Source: Arthrobacter sp. PAMC25284
GTDB taxonomy: Bacteria > Actinomycetota > Actinomycetes > Actinomycetales > Micrococcaceae
DNA length: 64,000 bases
Reading direction: 5' to 3'
Assembly: GCF_019443425.1 (NCBI RefSeq)
Contig: NZ_CP080382.1
Coordinates: 1,426,001 to 1,490,000 of the forward strand
The notes beneath the pieces were generated by a model, which saw only the letters and a list, made by a program, of their open reading frames with translations, did not search any database and was not told where the DNA came from. This document shows, piece by piece, positions 36,465 through 46,290 of the stretch (positions are counted from its first letter, which is position 1; each line of letters starts with the position of its first letter). A program made the translations under genes and the position numbers.

Positions 36465-37007
36465 ATGCAGTCATCGCCCCATGAATCGGGTTTTACGGTC
36501 CGGATGGCTGACCCCGCCGCCGGACCCACAGCCGCCGGTTCCGCCGCCGCGGCGGTCGGCTCCGCCCGGACGGCCACGGGAAAGAGCTTCCGGCAACGGC
36601 GCCGCAACCGCCACGGAAGGGGGCTCCGCGGCGAACTCATGCTCCCCGCCCTGCCCGCCTACCGGACCCGGTCCGACCGGTTCGATGATCTGGTGCTGGA
36701 TTCCGCCCAACGATTACATGACATCTGGGGCAAGCCCCTGGACGGTGTCAGGTTCGCCGTCGACGAAATCCCGCCGGGCCTCGAGCAGCTTGTGGCGGAC
36801 CGCGCTCCCGCACCGATGGGCGCTTTTGCGCCGGCGACCCCGGAGGAAGGCCCCGTCATCACCCTGTACCGCAGGGTCGTGGAACAAGGCTCCAGCAGCA
36901 GGGAGGAGCTCCCGGACCTCGTCCACGATGTCGTGGTCGAGTACACCGCCGAAATGTTGGGTGTGCCACCGGAGTCCCTCGATCCGGTCTACCGCCGACG
37001 CTACTAG
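36465..37007 (+). CDS. Zincin-like metallopeptidase-family protein with degenerate active site
   Basis: 180 residues. A basic Ala/Gly-rich N-terminus (about 55 residues, with QRRRNRHGRGLRGEL) precedes a domain of the DUF1025/zincin_1 family (DRFDDLVLDSAQRLHDIWG, VDEIPPGLEQL, PVITLYRRVVEQ, LPDLVHDVVVEYTAEMLGV). Active relatives carry HExxH at this last site; here the matching stretch is HDVVVEYTAEMLG, with no second histidine, so peptidase activity is doubtful. From memory, the M. tuberculosis relative Rv3259 also lacks the motif. It is divergent from DUF3499 and converges on DUF5719. Confidence 0.8.
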   Translation: MQSSPHESGFTVRMADPAAGPTAAGSAAAAVGSARTATGKSFRQRRRNRHGRGLRGELMLPALPAYRTRSDRFDDLVLDSAQRLHDIWGKPLDGVRFAVDEIPPGLEQLVADRAPAPMGAFAPATPEEGPVITLYRRVVEQGSSSREELPDLVHDVVVEYTAEMLGVPPESLDPVYRRRY

Positions 37008-37018
37008 GGGCCCAGCCG

Positions 37019-38651
37019 CTAGTAGCCGAGCGTCACCGGAATCTGTTCCTGCCCTCCGGCTTCCGGGGCGACGGTGAGGATCGAAATATCCTGCGTGCCG
37101 TCCTGCAGCAGCAGCACAGCCCCGTAGGCGGGGTCGCCCGCCGCCGACACGAGGTAGCCGACCACCGGGGAACCCCCAACGTCTCCCGGGACCTGGACGA
37201 ACGTCGTGGTGCCGCCGGCAATGTCCACAGCCGCCGCCGCCCCGATCACACCGTCTGCGGTGATTGGCGTGTAGGAGATGGTGGTCCTGCCCTCGGGTGC
37301 ACCGAAGACAAGGCGCCGGTCCCCCGTTGCCGGTACCGGAACCACGTGCTGGCTTCCCAGCCGGGCCGCAGCCGGGGACCATGCAATGTCGATGGCGTCG
37401 TCGGCGCTGAGCCCACGGGTCGAGCGGGCGGCGGCAGCAAAGGAAACGTCCGAGCTCGCGGCTACGGTGTACAGCCCGGCCGGCACACCCTGCAGCGACA
37501 CCTCGGTGACTGATCCGGCCTTTACCGTAATCACACCACCGCCCGGCAGCGCCCTTCGGCCGTCCCTGCCGTAGAGATTGATCTCGACCACGGCATCGGC
37601 GGTGCCCGGAACAGTCAGCTGGAGGGCCGGCGCGGCGTCGGCGTAACCGGGGCCGGAGGTAAGCCCGGCAAGGGCCTGGGGATCCTGGACTTCGAGCCCG
37701 GTGATCACCTGGCGGATCGCAGGGGCGGCACCCGGAGTGATGAAGTCGACGCCGCCGGGCGTGAGTCCGCGGAGCACACTTTGCTGGATGTGGGCCGCGA
37801 CGGGGCCACCATCACTCTGCACCCTGACGCTGAGCCGTTCCTGGCCCGGCGCCAGGCCACCGAGGATGATGGCGCGGCTGGTGCCCGGGCCCACCAGCAG
37901 GCCACGGCTTCCGGGGGCCTGGATTTGTCCGGCAGCGCCAAAGAGCTCCAGGCTGACGGTGGCCGGGGTGCTGGAGGGATTGCTGAGATTCAGGATGGCG
38001 GACCGGCCGAGGGCGGTGTTCGCACCGACCAGCCAGAGGTCGTTTCCAGGCCGTTGGCAGGAGGCCGCGGCGGAGCCACGAAGATCCCCGTCGGCAGCGG
38101 CATAGCTGACGACTGCTCCGGCCGCGGGCTGGCGGTTGTCCAGCGGCTCGGCGCTGAGGGCACTCACGTCACTGACGCCCAGCCCGGCCACGACGCCGGC
38201 ACGCAGCACCGGGGTGCCGGTCGCAGGTTCGGTGGCATCAGCCGCCGGCTCCGGGGCGATTTCAGTCAACGGGCTGCCGCCCAAGGGTGCCAGCCGGCTG
38301 GCCGGGACGACGCCCGAGTCCGAGCTGAGCACAACGGCATTGAGGCTGGTGGCCGCAGTGGCGGACTCCGGGCTGAACTGGGGATCGGTACCCACCGGGG
38401 TGCCTTCAAGAAGCCGGGGCCGGGCCCGGGCAGACACTGATGCTTTGGCCGGCCGGTACGGCCACCAAGGGTGCCTCCAGTGGCCGGCTGGTGGTGCCGG
38501 GGACCAGGAGGGACGCCCCGGTCACGAGGGTCCCCGCTGCGGCCAGGAGAACGGCCGCAGACAGAATCCGGCCCGCAGTTCGGGGTCCGGGCACACTCCG
38601 GGACACCCGGCCCGGCCGTTTCCCGGCGTCGGACTTCACTTCCTTATACAT
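37019..38651 (-). CDS. DUF5719 family secreted protein, interrupted by a frameshift
   Basis: Function unknown. The start ATG 38651 lies inside the end of the upstream glycosyltransferase gene (8-base overlap), with AAGGA eight bases before it, so translation is coupled. The N-terminus has a basic stretch then one hydrophobic segment (ILSAAVLLAAAGTLVTGASLL), so the protein is exported or anchored. After QSISVCPGPA the frame breaks at a C-run (38416-38419); removing one C gives CPGPARLLEGTPVGTDPQF and continues to 37019. The joined product is about 543 residues and is rich in beta-strand-like Val/Gly/Thr segments resembling repeated Ig-like or propeller units. It pairs with the large GT2 gene in many actinobacteria. 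Confidence 0.78.
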
Positions 38652-41600
38652 GGTGACGTTCCTTACGCAGGGCGGCTTCACCCCGGGAGATACCGGTATG
38701 GGGAAGGCGGGAGGGCAACGGGATGGCCAGCAGGACGGTCATGCCCATCAGGACCGCCTGGGCTGTTGCCGCCCACGGCTCCCACGGCTCGTCATAGCGG
38801 ATGCTGAGCCGGCCGCCCTGGGCGGGCAATCTGAACGCCTGCGCCCAGCCGGAGGCGGTGGGGCTCAGCCGACGGCCGTCCAGGGTGGCGGTCCAGTGTG
38901 GGTCGGCGCGTTCCGCCATAACCACCAGCCGCCCCTCGGGGCCTGCCGGCACGGTGCCGCCGGCTGCGACGGTTCCTGCCGGGACGGACCCGGTCGCGGT
39001 TCCCGCAGCGTCGACAATCCGGACTCGGTGCGTGACGTCGGCGGCGCCGGTGGCGGATTGGCTCAGCGGCGTGATCCGCCAGAGCCAACCGACGTCCGTT
39101 TGCCCAACGGCGACGAGTCCGGGAACGGCGTCCATCCGGCTGGCCGTCAGTTGGGCAGCCGTGTCCGCATCACGGAGGATCACGAAGCCAGCGCCGAGGC
39201 GTTCGAGGTCCGCACGGGGATCCACGCCCTCCCCTGCGACCAGGGTCGCGACGACCATTCGCAGGGAGGCCTCGACGGGGTCGTCTTCACGCACGCCCTC
39301 CTGGCCGGGCTCCCCCGTGATGCTCCGGGAGGCCGCGACGGTGGAGAGCGCGTCCAGGGTCGTTCCGGCTCCACGCATCAGCGACGCGGTGAAGCCGCCG
39401 CCATCAGTGCCGGAGATCACCAGGGCCCTGGTCTGTTCGGGTCCTTCGCCTCGGTCGACTGCCGTCGCCGGAAGGGCACGGGTCGTGGCCGGTTGGATCA
39501 GCCGCAGCGTGCCGGGACCAGAGCCCGCGGGCTCTGCCACCGGTGTGCCGGTCTGCAGTGCGTTCCGGGCTGCCCAGACACTCAACCCGGCGAGCGGTCC
39601 CGCCAACAGCAGGACCAACGCCGTGACTGCGGTCGAACGCAGCAGGATTCTGCGGCCCCGACCGCTGGCCGCGGAACGGCCGGCCGTAGCCAGCAGTGCG
39701 TCGGCGGCCAGCAGCGCGGCGCCCAGCAGCGCGAACCCGGCCGCCGAGACGGCGGGGCCGGTAAACGGGGACACCTCGGCATCGGCGCCAAGCCCGGTGA
39801 CGACCCGCCCGGCAAGCCAGCCGCCGGCCAGCATGAGCAGCGCCGCAGCCCACAGAAAATGCGCGGTCAGGGAGGCCCGCCCGGCGATCAGCCGGCCGGG
39901 GATAAACAGGGCAGCTACGGCCAGCAGGAGCACCGGCAGCCCGGTCAGCAGTACCAGCACCAGCGCCCACGGCACAGGAAAAGCAACACCGAACCCGCCG
40001 GGCAGGATCAGCCCCGGGAGTCCGTCGCCAGCCGCCAATACCACCGGCTGACCGAGCGCCTGCTGCCAGAGCGGGGCGGCCTCAATCGCCAGTGGCAGGC
40101 CCGGGTCGGCCAGGAGGGCCCGCGGCCGATCGATGGTGGCAATCGCGAAAGGAACAAAAAGGGCTAGGCTCGGCAGCATTGCCCACCAAATAGTCCGGCC
40201 GCGGCGGCCGAGCACGAGTCCAGCTGCCGCCACGGTGACCAGGGCCGGTACCAGCAGTGAGGGCGCAGCCGCCGTGACGACGGCGAGGGCGAGACCTGCC
40301 GCGGCTGCGGCGGTCCAAGAGGGGGTGCCGTTGACGCCGGCCCGGGGTCGGGCCACCGGCATGGCCTGGCCGTGGGCCGGAACCGTGCCCGGCCCGGAGA
40401 CCGCCGTCGATCCGGTTGCCCGCAGCAGCGCCAGCACGGCCAGCGGAATCATAATGTGCGCCAGCAGGGCACCCAGTCGGCCCTGGTTGAGCGCCACCTG
40501 CAGGGCCGGCGCGCCGGCCCATACGAGGGCGGCGGCTAAACGCAAGCGGCGGCGCCCGGTCAGTGCGCCTGCTGCACACCAGGCACCCAGCGCAGAGAGC
40601 GGCATTGCCAGGATCAGCAGCCAGACCACACTGCGGTTCGCGTCGCCGGCGCCAAGGACACCCAGCAACCACAAGCAGTACGCGAAGGGATCGCCGTGAC
40701 CGGGCAGGCCGGCGCCCAGGCTGATCCACCACCCCGACGCGTGGTTCCAGATATCCTCGAGCCGGGCCGACACCGGAATCAGGGCCCCGCCGGCGGCAGC
40801 CTCGGCCCGGACCAGTCCGGGCAGCCCGACCAGCGCGGCGGCAGAGGCCACCGTCACGGCGAGCAGCGCGCCGCTGCCGGCCCAGCCCCGCGCCGGTTCG
40901 GGCAATGGGGCGAAATCGTCGCCGGAGCCTCCGTTGGGCTCTTCGGCGAGCGGTGCGGGGGCCGGAAGGCCATCGGCATCAGATGCCCTCAGTGCCTCCA
41001 TCAGGGAACGCCGGTGGGACCAGACATCGCGGCGCGACGTCTGCAGTCCTTTGCTCACGGAACGGTGGATCCGTCGGGTGCGTGCGGCGCTCCGCCGGCC
41101 GCGGAACACGGCGGCGGGCCGGACCAGCGCTCCGACGGTGGCGAGAAGCTGGGAAAATCCGTAACCCGGGTCTTTTAGCGCCAGGCTCAGCACAAGCTTA
41201 AACAGGCTCCCCACCAGGGCGCCAAGGGCATGCAACGGAACTTTCCATCCGGAAGCATGCTTGAGCCGGAGGTAGACCTGCGCCTTGCGCGCCGCCGTCG
41301 CGTTGCCCAGGGCATGGGGCCGGTTCGCAGCGTGGAACATCCTGGCACCCGGGACTACCACCACCCGGTGACCGGCGAGGCGGTTGCGCCAGCAGAAGTC
41401 GAGGTCGTCCCCGCTGCCCGGAAGCGCAGGGTCGAATCCGCCAAGTTTCTCCCAGACATCGCGGCGGACCAGCATGCCGGCGGAGTTGACCGCAAAGATG
41501 TCGCTGCGGCCGTTGTACTGTCCCTGGTCGAGTTCGTCCGCGTCAATCAGCGTCAGCCGCTCAGCCCACCTGCTGATCGAAAGTCCGACGTCGATGAGCC

Positions 41601-41988
41601 GCCGCTCTGCGTGCCAGTCCAGCTGTTTACAGCCGGCCACGGTGACGGACGGGGCGCGTTCGACGGCGTGCAGGAGTTCGGCGAGCGCCTCCGGCGCCGG
41701 CGCCGCGTCGTCGTGCAGGAGCCAAATCCACTGGGTGGGTGCTTTGCCGTCGCCGGGTTCCGTCCAGGGCGACAATGCGGCCAGTCCGGCGGCGACGGCG
41801 CCGCCAAAGCCGCTTTTGTGCTGGCCGACGACGGTGACGCGGGCCTGGCCAAGCGACTGTTCCAGCAGGGCCGCCGAATGATCACGGGATCCGGTGTCGA
41901 TGCCGATGATGGCGTCCGCAGGCCGGGTCTGGCCGGTCAGTGCCGCGAGGGTTCTAGGGAGAAAATCACCGCCGTCGTGGGCAACCAC
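38644..41988 (-). CDS. Large membrane-bound family 2 glycosyltransferase
   Basis: About 1114 residues or more. The N-terminal 290 residues are a GT-A domain: nucleotide-sugar region QTRPADAIIGIDTGSRDHS, metal-binding HDDAAP, LVRRDVWEKLGGFDPALPGSGDDLDFCWRNR. The rest has at least ten membrane helices and a large extracytoplasmic C-terminal region. As given, GTG 41988 starts inside the first beta strand: upstream in frame lies EVHITAVV, which belongs to the fold, but the only non-stop start-like codon is ATT at 42018, touching the whiB stop. An unusual ATT start or a lost base is possible. The substrate is unknown; a cell-envelope polysaccharide is likely. Confidence 0.85.
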   Translation of the reverse strand: MVAHDGGDFLPRTLAALTGQTRPADAIIGIDTGSRDHSAALLEQSLGQARVTVVGQHKSGFGGAVAAGLAALSPWTEPGDGKAPTQWIWLLHDDAAPAPEALAELLHAVERAPSVTVAGCKQLDWHAERRLIDVGLSISRWAERLTLIDADELDQGQYNGRSDIFAVNSAGMLVRRDVWEKLGGFDPALPGSGDDLDFCWRNRLAGHRVVVVPGARMFHAANRPHALGNATAARKAQVYLRLKHASGWKVPLHALGALVGSLFKLVLSLALKDPGYGFSQLLATVGALVRPAAVFRGRRSAARTRRIHRSVSKGLQTSRRDVWSHRRSLMEALRASDADGLPAPAPLAEEPNGGSGDDFAPLPEPARGWAGSGALLAVTVASAAALVGLPGLVRAEAAAGGALIPVSARLEDIWNHASGWWISLGAGLPGHGDPFAYCLWLLGVLGAGDANRSVVWLLILAMPLSALGAWCAAGALTGRRRLRLAAALVWAGAPALQVALNQGRLGALLAHIMIPLAVLALLRATGSTAVSGPGTVPAHGQAMPVARPRAGVNGTPSWTAAAAAGLALAVVTAAAPSLLVPALVTVAAAGLVLGRRGRTIWWAMLPSLALFVPFAIATIDRPRALLADPGLPLAIEAAPLWQQALGQPVVLAAGDGLPGLILPGGFGVAFPVPWALVLVLLTGLPVLLLAVAALFIPGRLIAGRASLTAHFLWAAALLMLAGGWLAGRVVTGLGADAEVSPFTGPAVSAAGFALLGAALLAADALLATAGRSAASGRGRRILLRSTAVTALVLLLAGPLAGLSVWAARNALQTGTPVAEPAGSGPGTLRLIQPATTRALPATAVDRGEGPEQTRALVISGTDGGGFTASLMRGAGTTLDALSTVAASRSITGEPGQEGVREDDPVEASLRMVVATLVAGEGVDPRADLERLGAGFVILRDADTAAQLTASRMDAVPGLVAVGQTDVGWLWRITPLSQSATGAADVTHRVRIVDAAGTATGSVPAGTVAAGGTVPAGPEGRLVVMAERADPHWTATLDGRRLSPTASGWAQAFRLPAQGGRLSIRYDEPWEPWAATAQAVLMGMTVLLAIPLPSRLPHTGISRGEAALRKERHHV

Positions 41989-42017
41989 GACGGCGGTGAT
42001 GTGTACTTCTTGAAGAA

Positions 42018-42548
42018 TTAGACTGCTCGCTTCCTAAGCCGGCGCCGTTCGCGCTCGGAGAGGCCGCCCCAGATTCCGAACCGTTCGTCGTTGGTCAGGG
42101 CGTATTCAAGGCACTGTGAGCGTACGTTGCACGCGCCGCACACTTTTTTGGCGTCGCGGGTGGAGCCGCCTTTTTCCGGAAAGAAGGCCTCGGGATCGGT
42201 CTGGGCGCACAGCGCATCGGTCTGCCACCCCAGTTCGCCTTCGTCATCGAAGTCCTGGCGGGCCGGCAGTCCGATCCAGACCGGTTGCGCCGAATGGGTC
42301 TGCAGTTCCATCGGAGGGTCAAGCAGATCGCTGCCGTTGTCCGGCCCGGACAAGAGCTCATGGTGTGCCGCGAGGAAGGCCGTGGCGGCGTCCTGCAGGG
42401 AGTCCTTGGCGTGTTCGTTGTAGCGGTCAGCCGCGTCCTGGTCAGCCGGATCGACATACCAGTCGCTCGGCACTCCGCGTGAACGGTACTTGGCTGTGGC
42501 TTGTCCCGCAACGACAGCATTGTCATGGATACGCTCTACTAGCCCCAT
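42018..42548 (-). CDS. whiB: WhiB family redox-sensing transcriptional regulator
   Basis: Iron-sulfur cluster protein that works with the principal sigma factor; the WhiB/WhmD subgroup controls septation and sporulation-type division. The C-terminal half shows the full signature: DALCAQTDPEAFFPEKGG, KKVCGACNVRSQCLEYAL with the four-cysteine pattern, GIWGGLSERERRRLRKRAV. The N-terminal ~100 residues are an acidic extension longer than in Streptomyces WhiB. The start ATG 42548 has GGAGG eight bases upstream. A long untranslated region with a perfect palindrome precedes it. It sits directly upstream of the GT2-DUF5719 pair. Confidence 0.92.
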   Translation of the reverse strand: MGLVERIHDNAVVAGQATAKYRSRGVPSDWYVDPADQDAADRYNEHAKDSLQDAATAFLAAHHELLSGPDNGSDLLDPPMELQTHSAQPVWIGLPARQDFDDEGELGWQTDALCAQTDPEAFFPEKGGSTRDAKKVCGACNVRSQCLEYALTNDERFGIWGGLSERERRRLRKRAV

Positions 42549-42984
42549 GGCGTTTCCTCCCCGATAGTGCAGCCCCTGCAAGACCTCCGGACACACGGAT
42601 GTGTGCCGGTTTGTGCGCAGTGGCTTTAGACCTCCAATTACACGCGTGTAAGTATCCGGGAGTCAAGCCGCGGCAGAGATAATAATCAACGTCCGGGCCA
42701 AAGCGCTGGCACGCCACGCCCGGAAATTTCCTTCGCCTGCATCCCGGTCGACGTCGGGCCGTAAGCGTGCCGCGCGAATCCTGCGGCAGTCCGTGGCGTA
42801 TCCTGCGGCGTTCCCGCATTTCAGTGCCATTTACGGGGAATCCGGGGGCCCGCTCCGTTCTTCTGCGGGTCATTTCCGGGGATCACCGCCGCCTCCAGGC
42901 CGCGGCCGCGCCGGATAATTCGGCCACGTGAAGGAAGTCACATTCATCGGAGCCGCGACACAATGGCCGTGGCAAGATGAAGTC
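42549..42984. other. Intergenic region between whiB and the divergent TIGR03089 gene
   Basis: This 436-base region has no supported gene. It holds the probable whiB promoter and a long leader, with the palindrome at 42638-42651. The half nearer the TIGR03089 gene is G+C-rich and shows no clear motif apart from possible promoter bases (CAAGAT six bases before ATG 42985). Confidence 0.5.
42638..42651. promoter_or_regulatory. Palindrome in the whiB promoter region
   Basis: TTACACGCGTGTAA is a perfect 14-base palindrome, 90 bases before the whiB start codon. Its TTAC...GTAA ends recall the sites of actinobacterial developmental repressors such as BldD, which has shorter spacing. The binding protein is unknown. 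Confidence 0.45.
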
Positions 42985-43689
42985 ATGAGCATCCCGGTAA
43001 TCGATCTAATGACAGCCCTGCGCTCCGGCCAGTCCACTTCCCCCCGGCTCACCTGGTACGGCCCGGACTCCGAGCGCGTCGAACTGTCGGGGCGGGTGCT
43101 GGACAACTGGGTGGCGAAGACCAGCAATCTCCTGCAGGACGAGCTCGACGCCGAACCGGGGACGCGCCTGCGGCTGGACCTGCCGGCACACTGGAAGTCC
43201 GTGATCCTCGCCGTTGCCGCGTGGCAGCTGGGGGTGGAGGTGGTATTCGACGACGCGGAAGCCGAGCTGCTTGCGACGACGGACCCCGCGCGAGGCGCCG
43301 CCGAGGGCGGATTCGACGCAGTTGTTGCCGTGGCACTGCCCGCCTTGGCCATGCGCTGGACTGGCGGGTTGCCGTCCGGCGCAATGGACTACGCCGCCGA
43401 GGTCCGTTCCCACGGTGATGTGTTCATGGCCCACGTGGAACCGGAGGCCTCGCGGCGCGCCGTCCTGACCTCCGCGGGAACGGCCCACACGCACGGCGGG
43501 CTGCTGGAGGGATTTGCCGCATCAGTCGGCAGCGGCACCCGGCTCCTGGTCCGGGCGGACGCCGGACTGGAGGAAGTCCTGGCGCAGTCGCTGGGAGCCT
43601 GGCAGGGCGACGGGTCGGTGGTACTGGTTCACCCCGACGTGGCAGTAACAGCGAAGCTGCTCAGCGACGAGCGCGTCCAGGGTCGGTGA
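42985..43689 (+). CDS. TIGR03089 family protein
   Basis: Protein of 234 residues known only from actinobacteria; the sequence looks like a reduced N-terminal part of an acyl/AMP-ligase fold (RLTWYGPDSERVELSGRVLDNWVAK, LDLPAHWKSVILAVAAWQLG, LTSAGTAHTHGGLL) without the adenylation signature. I chose ATG 42985; the open frame starts 57 bases earlier, but the conserved part begins here. It is divergent from whiB, and M. tuberculosis Rv3268 is the equivalent in a similar neighbourhood. Confidence 0.82.
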   Translation: MSIPVIDLMTALRSGQSTSPRLTWYGPDSERVELSGRVLDNWVAKTSNLLQDELDAEPGTRLRLDLPAHWKSVILAVAAWQLGVEVVFDDAEAELLATTDPARGAAEGGFDAVVAVALPALAMRWTGGLPSGAMDYAAEVRSHGDVFMAHVEPEASRRAVLTSAGTAHTHGGLLEGFAASVGSGTRLLVRADAGLEEVLAQSLGAWQGDGSVVLVHPDVAVTAKLLSDERVQGR

Positions 43690-43732
43690 CGCTTCGTGGG
43701 GGCCGGGAGCGCACAGCCACCAGCCCCCAACA

Positions 43733-44296
43733 CTAGGGTGTCGGCCCTGGCCGCTCCTGGTCCTGGCCTGCGGCCTCCGGAACGCGTACACCGGGCTTGG
43801 GGTGCGGGTGCCGTTCGATGATCTCGTGGTCGTGTGCGAACTCCGGCTCGTCGTCGAGTTCCTTGTTAAAGACCAGGAAGCGGTAGGCGAAGAACCGGAC
43901 CACCGTCGCCACGAGGATTCCCGCAACTCCCGCGAGGAACAGCATGTTTTTGTCACTGACGCCCAGACCATACTTGGCGAATGCGGTGAAGCCCGTCGAG
44001 ATGCCGATGCCGATCCCATTGATCAGCAGAAACATCGTGAATTCGCGCAGCACATTGTCCTGGCGGCGGCGACGGAACGTCCAGAAACGATTCGCGATCC
44101 AGGAGAAGACCGTGGCCACGCTGGCCCCAAAGAACCGGGCTTTGGCTTCGCTGTCCGTCATCGGGCCGTGCATCAGGAAGTACGTCAGTCCGTTGTCGAT
44201 GACGAACGCGACGCCGCCCACGGCACCAAATTTGGCCACTTCGCGCCAAAACAGCGAGGCAAGACCGCGCACCCGCTCGGTAAGTGTAGTAATCAT
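43733..44296 (-). CDS. GtrA family membrane protein
   Basis: Small membrane protein of about 187 residues with four helices (VAKFGAVGGVAFVIDNGLTYFL, FFGASVATVFSWIANRFWTF, EFTMFLLINGIGIGISTGFTAF, LFLAGVAGILVATVVRFFAYRF). GtrA proteins are thought to move polyprenyl-phosphate-linked sugars across the membrane for wall or glycan synthesis. A charged C-terminal tail of about 45 residues follows. The start ATG 44296 has GGAGG just upstream. Divergent from purK, as in mycobacteria. Confidence 0.9.
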   Translation of the reverse strand: MITTLTERVRGLASLFWREVAKFGAVGGVAFVIDNGLTYFLMHGPMTDSEAKARFFGASVATVFSWIANRFWTFRRRRQDNVLREFTMFLLINGIGIGISTGFTAFAKYGLGVSDKNMLFLAGVAGILVATVVRFFAYRFLVFNKELDDEPEFAHDHEIIERHPHPKPGVRVPEAAGQDQERPGPTP

Positions 44297-44474
44297 GACC
44301 CTCCGTGGCCTCCTGGAACTGTCGGCCGTCGGGCCAAAGCTCCATTTTAGCGCCGTTTCCGGTTCGCGCCGCAGTCCGGCAGCCGGAAGCCGTTTTTGGC
44401 CGCCGCATATCTGCGAAACATATCGATTTACACCCCGGGGTGGGGCTGAAGCCGTGAATCCGCGCGGCTTTCGG

Positions 44475-44480
44475 TAGGCT
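44475..44480 (+). promoter_or_regulatory. Likely -10 element of purK (leaderless)
   Basis: TAGGCT ends seven bases (gggacat) before ATG 44488; no ribosome binding site lies between them. Confidence 0.6.
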
Positions 44481-44487
44481 GGGACAT

Positions 44488-45684
44488 ATGACTTTTCCTG
44501 TAATCGGTGTTGTTGGCGGCGGCCAGCTCGCCCGAATGATGGCCCCTGCCGCCACTGCCCTGGGCTTTGAGCTCCGCGTTCTCGCCGAAGCCGAGGACGT
44601 CTCCGCCGTCTCGGCTGTGGCCAAGGCCCCGATCGGCGACTACACCGATCTGGATCACCTGTTGGAGTTTTCCCGCGGCCTGGACGTGATGACGTTCGAT
44701 CACGAACACGTCCCGACGGCACACCTGCGCTCCCTGATCGCGGCCGGCGTTAACGTCCATCCGGGTCCGGATGCTCTGGTCAACGCCCAGGACAAACTCG
44801 TGATGCGCGCCGCGATCGACCGGCTGGAACTGCCCAACCCACGGTGGGCTGCCGTCGCCGACGTCGCGGAACTGATCGCATTCGGCGAGGACACCGGCTG
44901 GCCGGTGGTCTTGAAAATGCCCCGCGGCGGCTATGACGGCAAGGGCGTGCGGATTGTGGGTTCGGCGGACGAAGCCGGGGAGTCCGCAGACTGGTTCCAC
45001 GCCATGTCCCCCCTGCTGGCCGAGGCCAAGGTGGAATTCAGCCGTGAACTCTCGGCCATGGTCGCCCGGACACCTGACGGCGAATCCCGGGCCTGGCCCG
45101 TAGTGCACACGATCCAGGTAGATGGCGTCTGCGACGAAGTCATTGCCCCCGCACTGGACATTCCGGTGGAGGTGGCCGCCGCCGCGGAAAATGCCGCGGT
45201 CCGGATCGCCACCGAGCTTGGCGTCACCGGCGTGATGGCCGTTGAACTGTTCGAAACTCCCGGCGTTGGTGCCGGCTTCCTGATCAACGAACTGGCTATG
45301 CGGCCGCACAACACCGGCCACTGGACTCAGGACGGCTCCGTTACGAGCCAGTTCGAGCAGCATCTGCGGGCCATCCTGAACCTGCCTCTCGGCGCCACGG
45401 ACCTGCTCGGTCCCGTCGTTGTGATGAAGAATTTCCTGGGCGGCGAGAACCAGGACCTGTTTTCCGCCTACCCAGCCGCCCTCGCCTGGGAGCCCGCCGC
45501 TAAGGTCCACTGCTACGGCAAGGCTGTCCGGCCAGGCCGGAAAATCGGCCATGTGAACCTCGTCGGGGACTCGGCAGCCGGGGTCGCCACGGTCCGGTCC
45601 CGGGCCACCGCAGTGGCCGACATCATCCGCACCGGCCGGCCCCAGGCCGGCGCCGCACCGGAAACTTCCCAGGAGACCGCATGA
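44488..45684 (+). CDS. purK: 5-(carboxyamino)imidazole ribonucleotide synthase
   Basis: ATP-grasp enzyme that carboxylates AIR with bicarbonate in purine synthesis. The 398 residues show the N-terminal [18 protein letters not shown], the ATP-grasp lysine and glycine loop ([18 protein letters not shown]), the [12 protein letters not shown] strand and the catalytic [14 protein letters not shown]. Its stop overlaps the purE start as ATGA, so the two are translated together. Confidence 0.96.
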   Translation: MTFPVIGVVGGGQLARMMAPAATALGFELRVLAEAEDVSAVSAVAKAPIGDYTDLDHLLEFSRGLDVMTFDHEHVPTAHLRSLIAAGVNVHPGPDALVNAQDKLVMRAAIDRLELPNPRWAAVADVAELIAFGEDTGWPVVLKMPRGGYDGKGVRIVGSADEAGESADWFHAMSPLLAEAKVEFSRELSAMVARTPDGESRAWPVVHTIQVDGVCDEVIAPALDIPVEVAAAAENAAVRIATELGVTGVMAVELFETPGVGAGFLINELAMRPHNTGHWTQDGSVTSQFEQHLRAILNLPLGATDLLGPVVVMKNFLGGENQDLFSAYPAALAWEPAAKVHCYGKAVRPGRKIGHVNLVGDSAAGVATVRSRATAVADIIRTGRPQAGAAPETSQETA

Positions 45685-46280
45685 GCACCGACCCGCAGAA
45701 TCGTCATCCGCAGGAGACCGGCAACCCGGCGACGGCACCGATCGTCGGTCTCGTGATGGGTTCGGACTCGGACTGGCCGGTCATGGAGGCCGCCGCGGAA
45801 GCCCTCGCGGAGTTCGGCATCCCGTTCGAGGCGGATGTTGTCTCGGCCCACCGGATGCCGACGGAAATGATCCGTTACGGGCAAAGCGCCCACAAACGCG
45901 GCCTGCGCGTCATCATCGCCGGAGCAGGCGGCGCCGCCCACCTTCCCGGGATGCTGGCCTCCGTCACACCGCTGCCGGTCATCGGTGTCCCTGTCCCGCT
46001 CAAGACCCTTGACGGGATGGACTCCCTGCTGTCCATCGTGCAGATGCCCGCCGGGGTGCCGGTCGCGGCCGTCTCCATCGGCGGCGCCCGCAACGCCGGC
46101 CTGCTCGCCGTCCGCATGCTGGCCGCAGGAACCGACGAACTCTCCGTCCGGCTCACCGCCGAACTGCTGGACTTCGGCCAGGAACTCAATGATGTCGCCA
46201 CGAAGAAAGGCGCCGCCCTCCGGCAGAAGGTGAGCGAAGTGTTCGCCGACGGCAACGTCGTCACCCGGGGCAGCCGCTAA
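45681..46280 (+). CDS. purE: 5-(carboxyamino)imidazole ribonucleotide mutase
   Basis: Converts N5-CAIR, the PurK product, to CAIR. The 199 residues contain [14 protein letters not shown] near residue 27, [12 protein letters not shown] with the catalytic histidine, [14 protein letters not shown] and [21 protein letters not shown]. The first 20 residues are a hydrophilic extension. It overlaps purK by four bases and is followed ten bases later by the LCP gene. Confidence 0.96.
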   Translation: MSTDPQNRHPQETGNPATAPIVGLVMGSDSDWPVMEAAAEALAEFGIPFEADVVSAHRMPTEMIRYGQSAHKRGLRVIIAGAGGAAHLPGMLASVTPLPVIGVPVPLKTLDGMDSLLSIVQMPAGVPVAAVSIGGARNAGLLAVRMLAAGTDELSVRLTAELLDFGQELNDVATKKGAALRQKVSEVFADGNVVTRGSR

Positions 46281-46290
46281 GGATTACGCC

